Below, in pieces: positions 14,345 to 23,750 of a stretch of DNA of 39,613 nucleotides. Both the position numbers and the translations under genes were made by a program. The notes under the pieces were generated by a model that was not told the DNA's origin, did not search any database, and was given only the letters and a program-made list of their open reading frames with translations. The stretch's first letter is position 1, and the number at the start of each line of letters is the position of its first letter. Source of the stretch: an uncultured Caryophanales bacterium (lineage in GTDB: Bacteria > Bacillota_I > Bacilli_A > Acholeplasmatales > Anaeroplasmataceae); contig CAMJOZ010000007.1 of NCBI GenBank assembly GCA_946407635.1, forward strand, positions 1-39,613, in the 5' to 3' direction.

Positions 14345-17023
14345 ATGGCTAAGGAATATAAAAAATTTACAGAAGATGAAAAAGCACAATTAATGCTAGA
14401 TTATATGAGTAATATAGCTGAACTTAATAAAGGTATTGAAGATGAAGAAAAGATAATTGTCCCTGATTTAGAAGAATTTCAAAGAAGGCTTGATGACCCA
14501 AAGGAAATAAAGGTCTATAGAATTAGCCAGCAGATTGTAGAAAATGGAAAAAAGAGAGAAGAAGAAAGAAAGAGACTTAAAGAAGCATATGGAGAGCCGA
14601 CTCCTGAAAGGGATTATCTTGCAAGAACATTCAGATATCTTTTGAGAATTGGTGGTACAGAAGAAGATAGATTATATAATGATAATATTTATCAAATGTA
14701 TCTTAAAAATCCAGAAGCAGTTTTACAACAGGCTGTAAATGCTGCATTGTCTTTTAATCCTTCTGGATATTTTGAAGCGATTGAAAAAGGTGATTTATCA
14801 GAGGAATTGGAATACTTTTATGAAAATGAAGCTATAATGAGACTTGGATTTGCCCTTGCCCCAGATATTAGTAATAATGCAGATAAAATAACACCACAAG
14901 GTGAGCATAATAATGGTATAAGATTATCAAAAGAATTTTTGAATTCTTATACTTCACCTTTACAAGCTACATTTATGCTTGGAGGTTCAGGAAATCTGAT
15001 TAAGGTTACTTCAACAACTGATTATTTTACAATTCCTAAAATACCACTTGATGAATTATATAAAATGAAAACATCAAAAATCGACCAATCTTTTTTTGTA
15101 TTTAAAGTTTTACCTCATGCACAGATTTATGACAATGGTAATAAGCAATATATAAAAGAGCTTAAAAAGCATCCTGAATTAAAAGTTGGAGATAATTTCT
15201 TTTTGAAATATAAAGCAACAACAATAAAAGATGGTAAAGAGGTTGAAATACCTATTACAGATGCCCTTGTTTCTAGCGATGAGGTAAAATTTAGTGAAAG
15301 ATCTCAAGAAGAAATGGATATTCTTTTAAATCCAATTGATAAAAATTATTCTAAATTTCTTACCGGAGAAATAACACAGGAAGAATTAGATGAACTTGAA
15401 CTTAAAGATATGCTTGCTGAAGTAGAAGATTTCGTAAAAACACCTTATAAATACCACAAGTATAATGTTGATTTTACAAAGCCTCTTACAGAAGAAGAAA
15501 AAGCAAATTTTGAAAAAGAATACAAAGAATCAGTTAGAATTTATAATAAAGTTCTACCTAAAAATATGCAAATTAAGCTTGATGTTGAAGGTCTTCGTAA
15601 GAGAATGAATGATCCTAAGGAGATTGAAATATATCGTAGAGCAAAATATATTGTAGAAAAAGAAGAAAAACAATCTAAATTATTTGAACAATATAAAGAC
15701 CAGCAACATATTACAAATACTACCAAAATTCCTCTTGCAAGAGATCTTTTTCGTTTAATGAGAATTGATGGCTCACCAGAATCAGAAAATTTTAATAAAA
15801 GACTTGTTAATTTATATGCAAAGCACCCTTATGAAGTCGCTAATGCAGTATTAAAAGGTGAATATTCGGCAGATACTTCTGTATATAAAGGTGTTATAAT
15901 GGACGATTATGAGCGTATGAAGGTTTATTTTGATAATTTTGAAAATGTTAGATTAGCATGGAATGAGGTTTTCCTTAAATCATCGATGGGAAATGATTCA
16001 TTTGTAAAGGGTCTTGATGATAATATTTCAAACTTTTTACAGAAAAGGGGCAGTGTAGGAAGTGGCTTTGATAACCCTGATGCTATTTTTGGACAACCTA
16101 AAATGACTAAAGAGCAGATTGCGACCTGCTTATATGGCAAAGATAAAGAATTAACTGATGAATATAGGCATAAAATCTCAGATGCGTGGATTGATACAGC
16201 AATTGAAACAGATAGGGAAGAATTTAAACTTTTTAAGGAAAAAGGAATATTTGATGATAAAGAGACTGTTTTATCTTATAAGGCTGTAGAATTTAAAGAT
16301 GGAAAAGAAAAAGAAATAAAGCTTATTGACGCTTTGAAAGCTTTGAAAAGTAATAAACCAAACGTAAAAATTGTAAAACGTTCAGAAGAAGAAAAGGAAA
16401 AGCTTCTTTATGTAACAATTGATAATTACAGGAAGAGTCATATGGATGAAGTTAAAAGCAATATGGAAAAATTCAAAGCGGATTTTGTTTCTTCTTACAA
16501 TGCTAAAAACCCTGAAACAAAAATCGATAAATTTAATCAAGATATGATTTTAGATCAAAATAAGGGTGGTTTTTTTGAAAGAACCTTTAACACTACATCT
16601 AATGAATATAAGGCTTTTGTTACTGCATTAAAAAATTATACTGATGAAAAGAGTCCGGATTTCAGTAATGACCAAAAGCTTGTTGAAAAAGCAAAGGCAT
16701 ATCTTAAACATAAAAATGTAACAGATGAACATTCAATTGAAAGATTAGATAAAACAGGTCGTAATAGAGTAAAATTATGTCAAGCCGTAATAGAAGCAAT
16801 GGATAAACAACCAGAGCTTCTTGTAAATGTCCGTGAAAATTCATTTAATCATACTGAGATTAAAAAAGAAACAAATATGGATAAAGGACCTGAACGAGAA
16901 GTGGTAAAAGATCTTGAAAAAGATGTTGATATTGAATCTAATAAGCTAAAAGAAAATAATAAGGTAGAGACTAAAAATAAAACTGTTATAATAGAAAATG
17001 ATATTTCAAAAAAAATTAATTAA
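14345..17023 (+). CDS. Modular paralogue 1 (architecture A-B-C-tail), candidate T4SS substrate
   Basis: This 892-aa soluble, charged protein has no signal peptide or membrane span. Module A (about 7-350) and module B (about 377-695) are homologous to each other. Both have an E-E-E-K start, a D-P-K-E-I-x-x-Y-R motif (53-60 in A), an L-x-R-x-x-R-x-x-R-I-x-G segment, Y-x-K-[HN]-P, and a Y-K-A-x-x-x-K-D-G-K-E ending, so an ancient tandem duplication is visible. Module C (about 705-835) has GGFFER (741-746), AKAYLKHK and RVKLCQAV. Close to the C-terminus lies DLEKDVDIE (856-864), shared with the next two proteins. The gene has a GGAGG site and stands behind a GGTGTA promoter. No catalytic motif is recognised. 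Its place beside a T4SS and the conserved C-terminal end make it a candidate secreted protein (hypothesis). Confidence 0.75.
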   Translation: MAKEYKKFTEDEKAQLMLDYMSNIAELNKGIEDEEKIIVPDLEEFQRRLDDPKEIKVYRISQQIVENGKKREEERKRLKEAYGEPTPERDYLARTFRYLLRIGGTEEDRLYNDNIYQMYLKNPEAVLQQAVNAALSFNPSGYFEAIEKGDLSEELEYFYENEAIMRLGFALAPDISNNADKITPQGEHNNGIRLSKEFLNSYTSPLQATFMLGGSGNLIKVTSTTDYFTIPKIPLDELYKMKTSKIDQSFFVFKVLPHAQIYDNGNKQYIKELKKHPELKVGDNFFLKYKATTIKDGKEVEIPITDALVSSDEVKFSERSQEEMDILLNPIDKNYSKFLTGEITQEELDELELKDMLAEVEDFVKTPYKYHKYNVDFTKPLTEEEKANFEKEYKESVRIYNKVLPKNMQIKLDVEGLRKRMNDPKEIEIYRRAKYIVEKEEKQSKLFEQYKDQQHITNTTKIPLARDLFRLMRIDGSPESENFNKRLVNLYAKHPYEVANAVLKGEYSADTSVYKGVIMDDYERMKVYFDNFENVRLAWNEVFLKSSMGNDSFVKGLDDNISNFLQKRGSVGSGFDNPDAIFGQPKMTKEQIATCLYGKDKELTDEYRHKISDAWIDTAIETDREEFKLFKEKGIFDDKETVLSYKAVEFKDGKEKEIKLIDALKALKSNKPNVKIVKRSEEEKEKLLYVTIDNYRKSHMDEVKSNMEKFKADFVSSYNAKNPETKIDKFNQDMILDQNKGGFFERTFNTTSNEYKAFVTALKNYTDEKSPDFSNDQKLVEKAKAYLKHKNVTDEHSIERLDKTGRNRVKLCQAVIEAMDKQPELLVNVRENSFNHTEIKKETNMDKGPEREVVKDLEKDVDIESNKLKENNKVETKNKTVIIENDISKKIN

Positions 17024-17025
17024 AC

Positions 17026-17080
17026 ATAAATTTTAAAACTAAATTAAAATAATTTTTAACAATAGTAAATAAAAAGGAGG
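17026..17080 (+). repeat. Intergenic repeat, copy 1
   Basis: The gap between the 892-aa and 538-aa genes (ATAAATTTTAAAACTAAATT onward, through AATAGTAA to AAGGAGG) recurs almost unchanged at 18708-18761. It marks the duplicated unit boundary and carries the ribosome binding site of the following gene. Confidence 0.75.
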
Positions 17081-17088
17081 AATATAAT

Positions 17089-18705
17089 ATGCCTGAAGAA
17101 TATATTGATTTAGATGAAGAATTTGAAGAATTTTTAGAAGAATTAGAGGATTATGTAAAAAATCCTTCTGAATATGTTAAATATGAAATGCCTAATTTTC
17201 AAGAACCATTTACTGAGGAAGAAAAAAAGGCTTTTGAAGATGAGTACACAAAAGCTGTTAATGCATTTAATAAGGTTCTTCCTGATAATATGAAGCTTAA
17301 TCTTGATGTTGATGGATTTCGTAAGAAGATAAATGATCCTGAACAGGTAGAAATGTATAGAAGAATAAATTTTGTTAATGAACTAAATGCTAAAAAAGCT
17401 AAACTTCAAAAACAATATAAGAGTACATTTGACAAAGAAACTATTAAAAAAGGCGAACAACACCCAATTGGAAGAATTATTACCACATTGATGAGAGCGG
17501 ATGGTTCAGAAGCATCAGAAAATTTCAATAAGAAGCTAATGGATTATTATTATAAGTATCCAAAAGAAGTTGCTCAAGCAGTATTAAAAGGTATTTTTAA
17601 GGCTGATTCAAAGGTTTATGAAGGACTGATAATGGATGATTATGAGCGTTGTAAGGTATATACTGATAATTTTGAAAAAAACTATATGGCTTTCGAGGTA
17701 CAACATGTTTTAGATGAAATGGAAAAAGATGGTAAAATAGTAGATGAACTAAAAAATAGCCCTATGATACCCTTATTGCAAGCTCAAGCGAGTTTAAAGG
17801 CAAAGTTTGACTCAACTGATTCGTTTGCGCTACCTAAAATAACTATGGAACAATTTGAAAAAATTACGCATCAGTCAATACCAGATACATTACCATTCTT
17901 TGGTAAACTCTCAGGTTTCGTACTTGGCGATAATATTGATGATGTAAAAAAAGACATAAAGTTGTTAAAGGAAAAAGGATATCTTAACGATAAAGAGACA
18001 GCCTTAACATATAAAGCTATAGAAACAAAAGATGGAAAAGAAAAAGAAATTAGTCTTATCGATGCTTTAAAAAATAAGGATCCAAACGTAAAAATTGAAA
18101 TTGTAAAACGTTCAGAAGAAGAAAAGCAAAATATGCTTAATATTACAACTGGATTAAAACACCGTTATGAATTAAGACACTTTAAAGAAGATTTTGTTTC
18201 TTCTTACAATGATAAAAACCCTCAAACAGAAATCGATAAATTTGACCAAAGTAAGATTTTAGATAATCACAAAGGCGGTTTTTTTGAAAGATTATTTAAT
18301 ACTACATCTAAAGAATATAAAGAATTTGTTGAGAATTTCAAAAAATTTACTGATCCAGAGAATCTTGATATAAGTGTTAAAGATAAGCTTATTGAATCTG
18401 CAAAGGCTTATATAAAACACAAGAATGTCAATGATGTAGTTGAATTAGCTGCACTTGATGATGTTACAGGAAAAGAAAGAGTGAAATTATGCTTATCTGT
18501 ATTGTCTTCTTTAGGTGTAAAACAAGGTGATTACAAATTAATAGAGGATAATCCTGTTGTTGAAGAGAAAAAAGATAATATTGTAAGAGTGCAAGTTGAT
18601 GGTCTTGAAAGAGATGTTGACATTGAAAAATCTAATAAGCCAATAGAAATTAATAAGGTAGAGAGTAAAACTGTTCAAGTAGAAGTTGAAAAAGAAGTTA
18701 AATAA
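17089..18705 (+). CDS. Modular paralogue 2 (architecture B-C-tail), candidate T4SS substrate
   Basis: This 538-aa protein equals the second half of the 892-aa neighbour. Its N-terminus (EEFEEFLEELEDYVKNPSEY) matches the A-B linker of that protein (ELKDMLAEVEDFVKTPYKY), then come module B (about 40-355), module C (about 370-480, GGFFER at 396-401, AKAYIKHK) and the tail motif DGLERDVDIE (504-513). It has no signal peptide or membrane span. Both the protein and the flanking gap are close to the neighbours at DNA level, so it arose by local duplication in which only part of the gene was kept. AAGGAGG precedes the ATG at 17089. It is probably expressed from the promoter at 14291, as none is evident in the 65-bp gap. 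The function is unknown. Confidence 0.75.
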   Translation: MPEEYIDLDEEFEEFLEELEDYVKNPSEYVKYEMPNFQEPFTEEEKKAFEDEYTKAVNAFNKVLPDNMKLNLDVDGFRKKINDPEQVEMYRRINFVNELNAKKAKLQKQYKSTFDKETIKKGEQHPIGRIITTLMRADGSEASENFNKKLMDYYYKYPKEVAQAVLKGIFKADSKVYEGLIMDDYERCKVYTDNFEKNYMAFEVQHVLDEMEKDGKIVDELKNSPMIPLLQAQASLKAKFDSTDSFALPKITMEQFEKITHQSIPDTLPFFGKLSGFVLGDNIDDVKKDIKLLKEKGYLNDKETALTYKAIETKDGKEKEISLIDALKNKDPNVKIEIVKRSEEEKQNMLNITTGLKHRYELRHFKEDFVSSYNDKNPQTEIDKFDQSKILDNHKGGFFERLFNTTSKEYKEFVENFKKFTDPENLDISVKDKLIESAKAYIKHKNVNDVVELAALDDVTGKERVKLCLSVLSSLGVKQGDYKLIEDNPVVEEKKDNIVRVQVDGLERDVDIEKSNKPIEINKVESKTVQVEVEKEVK

Positions 18706-18707
18706 AT

Positions 18708-18761
18708 ATAAATTTTAAAACTAAATTACAATAATTTTTAATAATAGTAATAAAAGGAGGA
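18708..18761 (+). repeat. Intergenic repeat, copy 2
   Basis: Near-identical copy of the gap at 17026-17080: the same ATAAATTTTAAAACTAAATT start and AATAATTTTTAA core, with a few substitutions and a short deletion before the GGAGG site. It supports tandem duplication of the flanking genes. Confidence 0.75.
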
Positions 18762-18767
18762 TTCTTT

Positions 18768-21700
18768 ATGCCTAAAGAAGAACAAGAAAAAGAAGAACAA
18801 ATTGAAGAAGCCAAAGACAATATTGAAAATGAAAATAATGTATTTACATTTACTGAAGAAGAAAAACAAAGAATTAGAGATGAGTATATTAAAAATGTAA
18901 ATATGATTAATAACGGAATTTCAAAAGAAGAGAACAAAATCAAACTTGATCTTGATAATTTAGAAAAAAGGCTTAATGATCCAAATGAAGTCAAAGTCTA
19001 TAAGCTAAGTAAGGAAATTCAAGAAAGAATAAATAAGTTAAAAAAAGAGGAAAAAAGACTCAAAGAAACTTATGGAGAAAATGAAAAGAAATTTCTTCCA
19101 AGAACATTTAGTTTTTTATTAAAACCAGGTGATTCAGAAGAAGAAAAAAAATATAACGATAATCTTTATCAAACATATCTTAAAAATCCATACAAGGTTC
19201 TACAAGACGCATTAAAGAACGTAATGACATTCAATCCATCTGGATATTTTAATGCTGTTCAAAATGGTGATACTGCAGCAGAATTTGAATTTTTAAACGA
19301 AAATTTAGATAAAATGCAATTAGGATGGGCACTTCAATCTGAAATACGAGATGGTATGGATGCAATTGATGCTTTGGGTGAACACGATGGTGGTGCAATG
19401 TATTCCGATGAATTCAAAAAAATGTATACTATACCAAGCCAGAGTGCATTTTTGTATGGAGGAACAATGAAGAAAATTTCTTTTACATCAACTGATTCAT
19501 ATTTCACAGTTCCTCCGGCAACTCTGATAGATTTAGATGATATAAATTTAAAAGGAATTAGTAATAATATACGACTAGCGTGGGAGCAAATGCCATCTTT
19601 CGATCAGGATGATGAGATTATCAAGGCATTAAAAAATTATCCTGAATTAAAAGTTGGAGATAATTTCCTTATAAATTTCAAGGCAATAAGAACTGTAGAT
19701 GGTAAGGAAAAAGAGGTTGCTTTGCAGGATGCCATTTTAAATGATAAAGATGTGAAATTTATTAAAAGACCACAAGAAGAGATTGATATTCTTTTAAATC
19801 CGATTGATAAAACTTATTTAAAGGTAGTTAACGGAGAAATTACTCAGGAACAATATGATGATATTGAATTAAAAAAACTTCTTGCTGAGATTGAAGATTT
19901 CGTAAGGAATCCTTCTAAATACCATAAAGAAGAACCTGATTTTACAAAGCCTTTATCCTATAAAGAAAAGAAAGATATTGAAGAAAATTACAAAAATAAT
20001 ATCGAAAAATATAACAAGATTCTTCCTGATGATATGAAGCTTAAACTTGATTTAGAAGGTCTTCGTGCTAGAATGAATGATCCTAAGCAAGCTGAAATTT
20101 ATAGAAGAACACAATATATTGCAGAAAAAGAGAAAAAACAAGAGGCTTTATGCGAAAAATATAAATCTAAAATGAATATTACTAACGAGAAATACCCTCT
20201 TGCAAGAAATTTGCCTCATCTTATTAGAATAGATAATTCGAAGGAATCTAGGGAATTCAATCAGAGATTTTTAAGATTATATTCTAAACATCCATTTGAG
20301 GTCGGACAGGCAGTATTAAAGGGTATTTATAAGAGTGATGCATCCATTTATAATTCAATTTTAAAGGATGATTATGAGCGTTGTAAAGATTATTGCGATA
20401 ATTACGAGGTTTCAGAAATCGCATATAATGAAAAAAATATCAGTACAATAATGCAAGGAGACGGAGGCTTAGTAGAAGAATTTAAAAATACAAATCTAGC
20501 AAGGCTTATACAACTTAAACAGGAATTGAATTCGGGCTTCGTTCTTCCTGAGCTTGTTTTTGAAATACCAAATATGACTAAGGACCAATTTGAAAAATGC
20601 TTTGCAAAACTGAAGAAAGAAGATGTAGAGATTCTTACTAAAAAGTACGCAGCAACTGATATTGAACAAACTAAGAAAATAATAACATCATTAAAGGAAA
20701 AAGGATATCTTGATGATAAAGAACCAATATTAACATATAAAGCTATAGAAGTTAAGAATGGAAAAGAAAAAGAAATTAGTCTTATCGATGCTATTTCAAA
20801 GAATGACCCTAATATTAGAATTGAAAAGCGTACAGAAGAAGAAAAGGAAAAGATGCTTCAATTTTCAAATGGTATACGTAAACGTGAAATAGTTAATAAA
20901 ACCGAAAATGTAAGTGCAAAAGAAAGTTTAGCTAAACACTATGATACGATAAAAAAATATATGGATTTTGCTAGCAATGCTAAAAATGGCGAAGAGCGTA
21001 AATTAGAAAATTCTTATGATGCACTTCTTGGCTTAAGTTGTATCAACAATGCAATAAAATTTATCAATAAAAACTTAGATACTTGGTTTGATAATAAAGA
21101 AGAAATTTTAAAAATTGCAAAAGGATACGGTTTTGAAGTTAAAGGTAATTCTATTAAAACCTTTGAATCAATAATTGGAAATGAAAGCTTAAAAAATATA
21201 GACATTGATTTCTTTGACAAAATTGAAGTAAAACTTACCCCTGAGCAAATTCTTGAATTTAGAAAAGAAGTAAAAGGCAATGGACGACTTGAATTTGAAA
21301 GAAACAACGTTCATGTGCTTGATAAAAAAATTAATGATATTAAGAGTAGTATTCCAGAAAATCTTTCCCAAGAAGAAAAAGAAGAATATATTAAGGCGCT
21401 TGATAATATCAATGCCAAGGTTATAAGAAAAAAAGAAGCGGGTTTTATAGAAAATACCATTGATGCTGATTCAAGACATATAAAAATTGAGGCAAAAAGC
21501 GAATTACGTAAATTTGTAAATCCTCTTGATGTTTCTGAAGAAGATAAAGAAGTATTTGTAGAAAGAGATAAAAAACTTACTGAAGGAGAAATAAATTTCA
21601 AACTCGAAAACCAAGAACACCATAAAGCATTTGCTGATGTTTATGAAAAAAGACCACATATTGTAATAGATGAAAAGGTTAAGGATAATATAAAAGGCTT

Positions 21701-23591
21701 AGCTGATGTTGTTGAGAAAGCTGGTATTTTCAACGATTCTAAAGCAGGAGAAAGTGGTCAAAAAAATTATGGCTTCACGCCATTCTTCCAGTTACAGTAT
21801 GAATTAAACGATTTAATAAATAAGGATACATCTTCTTATACCGATGAAGAAAAAAAGCAATATAGAGAAGAAGTTATCAAAAAATCAAATGAAATGAATG
21901 AACTTGAAGCTAAATACGATAAGGTGTTTGACTATATCAAGAAGAATTTTGATATGGAAAAAATTATAACAAATCAAAACATTTATTCAGGAAGACCACC
22001 TGGAGGACTTCTTGAAAAATGGGATAATAAAAATGCTCGTATTGGTGTAATACTTAATGGTTTTTGTCAGTTTTTAGGAGCTGTTAAAAATGTTGGTTCA
22101 TCCGTTGATGAGTTTTTGGATGACCCTGAAAAAGTCATGAGGCTTTATATAGAAAAAAATGTTAATAAAGTAGAAAAACCATATATTCTTCCAAAGGAAG
22201 GTAATTCTTTAGGTAAAAGACTAGCAAGAGCTACAAACTATAATGAGATTTCTTTCCAACTACTTGATAATGTTAATTTTGGTTTGACACGTGCCACAGA
22301 GTTTGTATTTGCAGTTGATCCTGATAAAGATAGAACTATAAAAAATATGCAATCTGAAGCTCTTTATAATAAGGGGCTTCAAGAATTGATACATGCTGGA
22401 AGTGAATTTTTAATTTATGATGCATTCAATCCAAAGCCAAGATATGATAACCTTGTCAATATATTGATGTTTGGTGATGAGGCAAAAAATAACATATTTG
22501 AACCATGTTATGAATTCTATAATCATGAATTCAAAAAAACAATGGATCTAAATTTAATGAATAAGTATCAGGAAATGAAGGATAATCCTGGTAAAGCTTT
22601 GCAAAATATTGCTAATGCTGTAAAAGATTTCATTAGTGAAAGAGCGATTATAAAAAATGAAGAGTCTAGTAAAGGTAATAGAACAATTATATCACCAGAA
22701 CATGTTGCTGTAGCAGGTAAGACTGCTTTAGAAAATATGCTTAAGGTAAACAATATGACTTTAGATGATATAAAGGATCCTGATGTAAGAGAAAACATTA
22801 AAGCTTACATTGAAAATCCTATAAAAGCTTTAGGTGATATGCTTGGAGACAATTTAGGCCTTGATAAGGAAGCTTTTGAATTGCTTGAAAATAAAACTCT
22901 AGAGGCTGCTAATGAATATAATACTCATAAAATAATAAACTTTACTGAGGCTTTCTCTAAAAAAATGAAGGGAATAAACCACTCAAAAGATGATATTACT
23001 ATGTATGATGTGACAAATGAACATCAAATTGGCTTCTTTGAAGGTTTCTTTAACACAAAAGCAACAAAGAATTATCGTAATTTGATTAATGCAATTAATG
23101 GTTTTGCAGACCCAGAATCAAAGTATTACGGTAAGCCTGAAAAGGTAGCTTTAGCTGCAAAGGCTTATCTTGACCATAAATACAAGAATGGAAAGACTAT
23201 AGATAATTTAAAGGGTGAAGCTAAAGAAAGAGCTAAATTCTGTGAGAATATTATAGCATCATATAAAAAATCATTCCCATTAGAAGCAGATGTATTCTTA
23301 AATAAAAATGTAACTGATAATAAAAAAGAAAAAACAATTAATCAGGAAGAAAAAATAGTTGATAATGCTTTAGATAACCCAAAAGAAGTAAATAATATTC
23401 TAGAAAACGAAAAAGAAGTAGATATTATAGTTGATAAAGAGCCTGAAAGAGAATCTGTTTTTGGTCTTGAAGGTGATGTTGATATTGAAAATAATAAAAA
23501 CAAAAAAACTGAGAGTACTAAAACAAATACCAAAGTTAAAGTAACTGAAAAAGAAGTTGTTAGTCAGGAAATGGATCAAAAAACCAAATAG
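18768..23591 (+). CDS. Modular paralogue 3, 1607 aa (architecture A-B-unique-C-tail), candidate T4SS substrate
   Basis: This is a very large soluble protein without signal peptide or membrane span. Module A (about 24-350) and module B (about 390-705) match the 892-aa protein closely, including NPSGYF, YFTVPP, D-P-K-x-x-E-I-Y-R-R and the Y-K-A-x-E-x-K-x-G-K-E-K-E endings. A region of roughly 680 residues (about 706-1390) is absent from the paralogues and may hold the specific activity; it contains GRPPGGLLEKW and KNARIGVILNGF, with no catalytic signature I recognise. Module C (GFFEGFF, 1422-1428, AAKAYLDHK) and the tail motif GLEGDVDIE (1566-1574) close the protein. AGGAGG precedes the start. 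Two hairpins follow the gene, so it ends the transcription unit. Secretion is a hypothesis. Confidence 0.75.
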   Translation: MPKEEQEKEEQIEEAKDNIENENNVFTFTEEEKQRIRDEYIKNVNMINNGISKEENKIKLDLDNLEKRLNDPNEVKVYKLSKEIQERINKLKKEEKRLKETYGENEKKFLPRTFSFLLKPGDSEEEKKYNDNLYQTYLKNPYKVLQDALKNVMTFNPSGYFNAVQNGDTAAEFEFLNENLDKMQLGWALQSEIRDGMDAIDALGEHDGGAMYSDEFKKMYTIPSQSAFLYGGTMKKISFTSTDSYFTVPPATLIDLDDINLKGISNNIRLAWEQMPSFDQDDEIIKALKNYPELKVGDNFLINFKAIRTVDGKEKEVALQDAILNDKDVKFIKRPQEEIDILLNPIDKTYLKVVNGEITQEQYDDIELKKLLAEIEDFVRNPSKYHKEEPDFTKPLSYKEKKDIEENYKNNIEKYNKILPDDMKLKLDLEGLRARMNDPKQAEIYRRTQYIAEKEKKQEALCEKYKSKMNITNEKYPLARNLPHLIRIDNSKESREFNQRFLRLYSKHPFEVGQAVLKGIYKSDASIYNSILKDDYERCKDYCDNYEVSEIAYNEKNISTIMQGDGGLVEEFKNTNLARLIQLKQELNSGFVLPELVFEIPNMTKDQFEKCFAKLKKEDVEILTKKYAATDIEQTKKIITSLKEKGYLDDKEPILTYKAIEVKNGKEKEISLIDAISKNDPNIRIEKRTEEEKEKMLQFSNGIRKREIVNKTENVSAKESLAKHYDTIKKYMDFASNAKNGEERKLENSYDALLGLSCINNAIKFINKNLDTWFDNKEEILKIAKGYGFEVKGNSIKTFESIIGNESLKNIDIDFFDKIEVKLTPEQILEFRKEVKGNGRLEFERNNVHVLDKKINDIKSSIPENLSQEEKEEYIKALDNINAKVIRKKEAGFIENTIDADSRHIKIEAKSELRKFVNPLDVSEEDKEVFVERDKKLTEGEINFKLENQEHHKAFADVYEKRPHIVIDEKVKDNIKGLADVVEKAGIFNDSKAGESGQKNYGFTPFFQLQYELNDLINKDTSSYTDEEKKQYREEVIKKSNEMNELEAKYDKVFDYIKKNFDMEKIITNQNIYSGRPPGGLLEKWDNKNARIGVILNGFCQFLGAVKNVGSSVDEFLDDPEKVMRLYIEKNVNKVEKPYILPKEGNSLGKRLARATNYNEISFQLLDNVNFGLTRATEFVFAVDPDKDRTIKNMQSEALYNKGLQELIHAGSEFLIYDAFNPKPRYDNLVNILMFGDEAKNNIFEPCYEFYNHEFKKTMDLNLMNKYQEMKDNPGKALQNIANAVKDFISERAIIKNEESSKGNRTIISPEHVAVAGKTALENMLKVNNMTLDDIKDPDVRENIKAYIENPIKALGDMLGDNLGLDKEAFELLENKTLEAANEYNTHKIINFTEAFSKKMKGINHSKDDITMYDVTNEHQIGFFEGFFNTKATKNYRNLINAINGFADPESKYYGKPEKVALAAKAYLDHKYKNGKTIDNLKGEAKERAKFCENIIASYKKSFPLEADVFLNKNVTDNKKEKTINQEEKIVDNALDNPKEVNNILENEKEVDIIVDKEPERESVFGLEGDVDIENNKNKKTESTKTNTKVKVTEKEVVSQEMDQKTK

Positions 23592-23657
23592 AAGTTGATA
23601 TTTTAAATTAATATTTTCATAATAAAATAGATGTTATGAATATTTAAAAACTAAAAA

Positions 23658-23677
23658 ATGGCTCAAAAATGAGCCAT
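23658..23677 (-). terminator. Terminator of the TetR-type gene (minus strand)
   Basis: ATGGCTCA and its complement TGAGCCAT form an 8-bp stem with an AAAA loop (top strand). The T-run is on the minus strand beyond 23658, so it should stop transcription arriving leftwards from the regulator at 23751-24314. Confidence 0.75.
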
Positions 23678-23698
23678 CAAAAAATATTCAATTATGAG

Positions 23699-23725
23699 AA
23701 ACACCGTTAGCGCGGTGTTTTTTCT
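23699..23725 (+). terminator. Terminator of the modular-protein genes (plus strand)
   Basis: AAACACCG (23699-23706) pairs with CGGTGTTT (23713-23720) across a 6-base loop, followed by a T-rich run. This is the expected end of the transcription unit that finishes with the 1607-aa gene. It lies back-to-back with the minus-strand terminator at 23658. Confidence 0.8.
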
Positions 23726-23750
23726 CTCTAATTACAGGATTGTATTGAAA

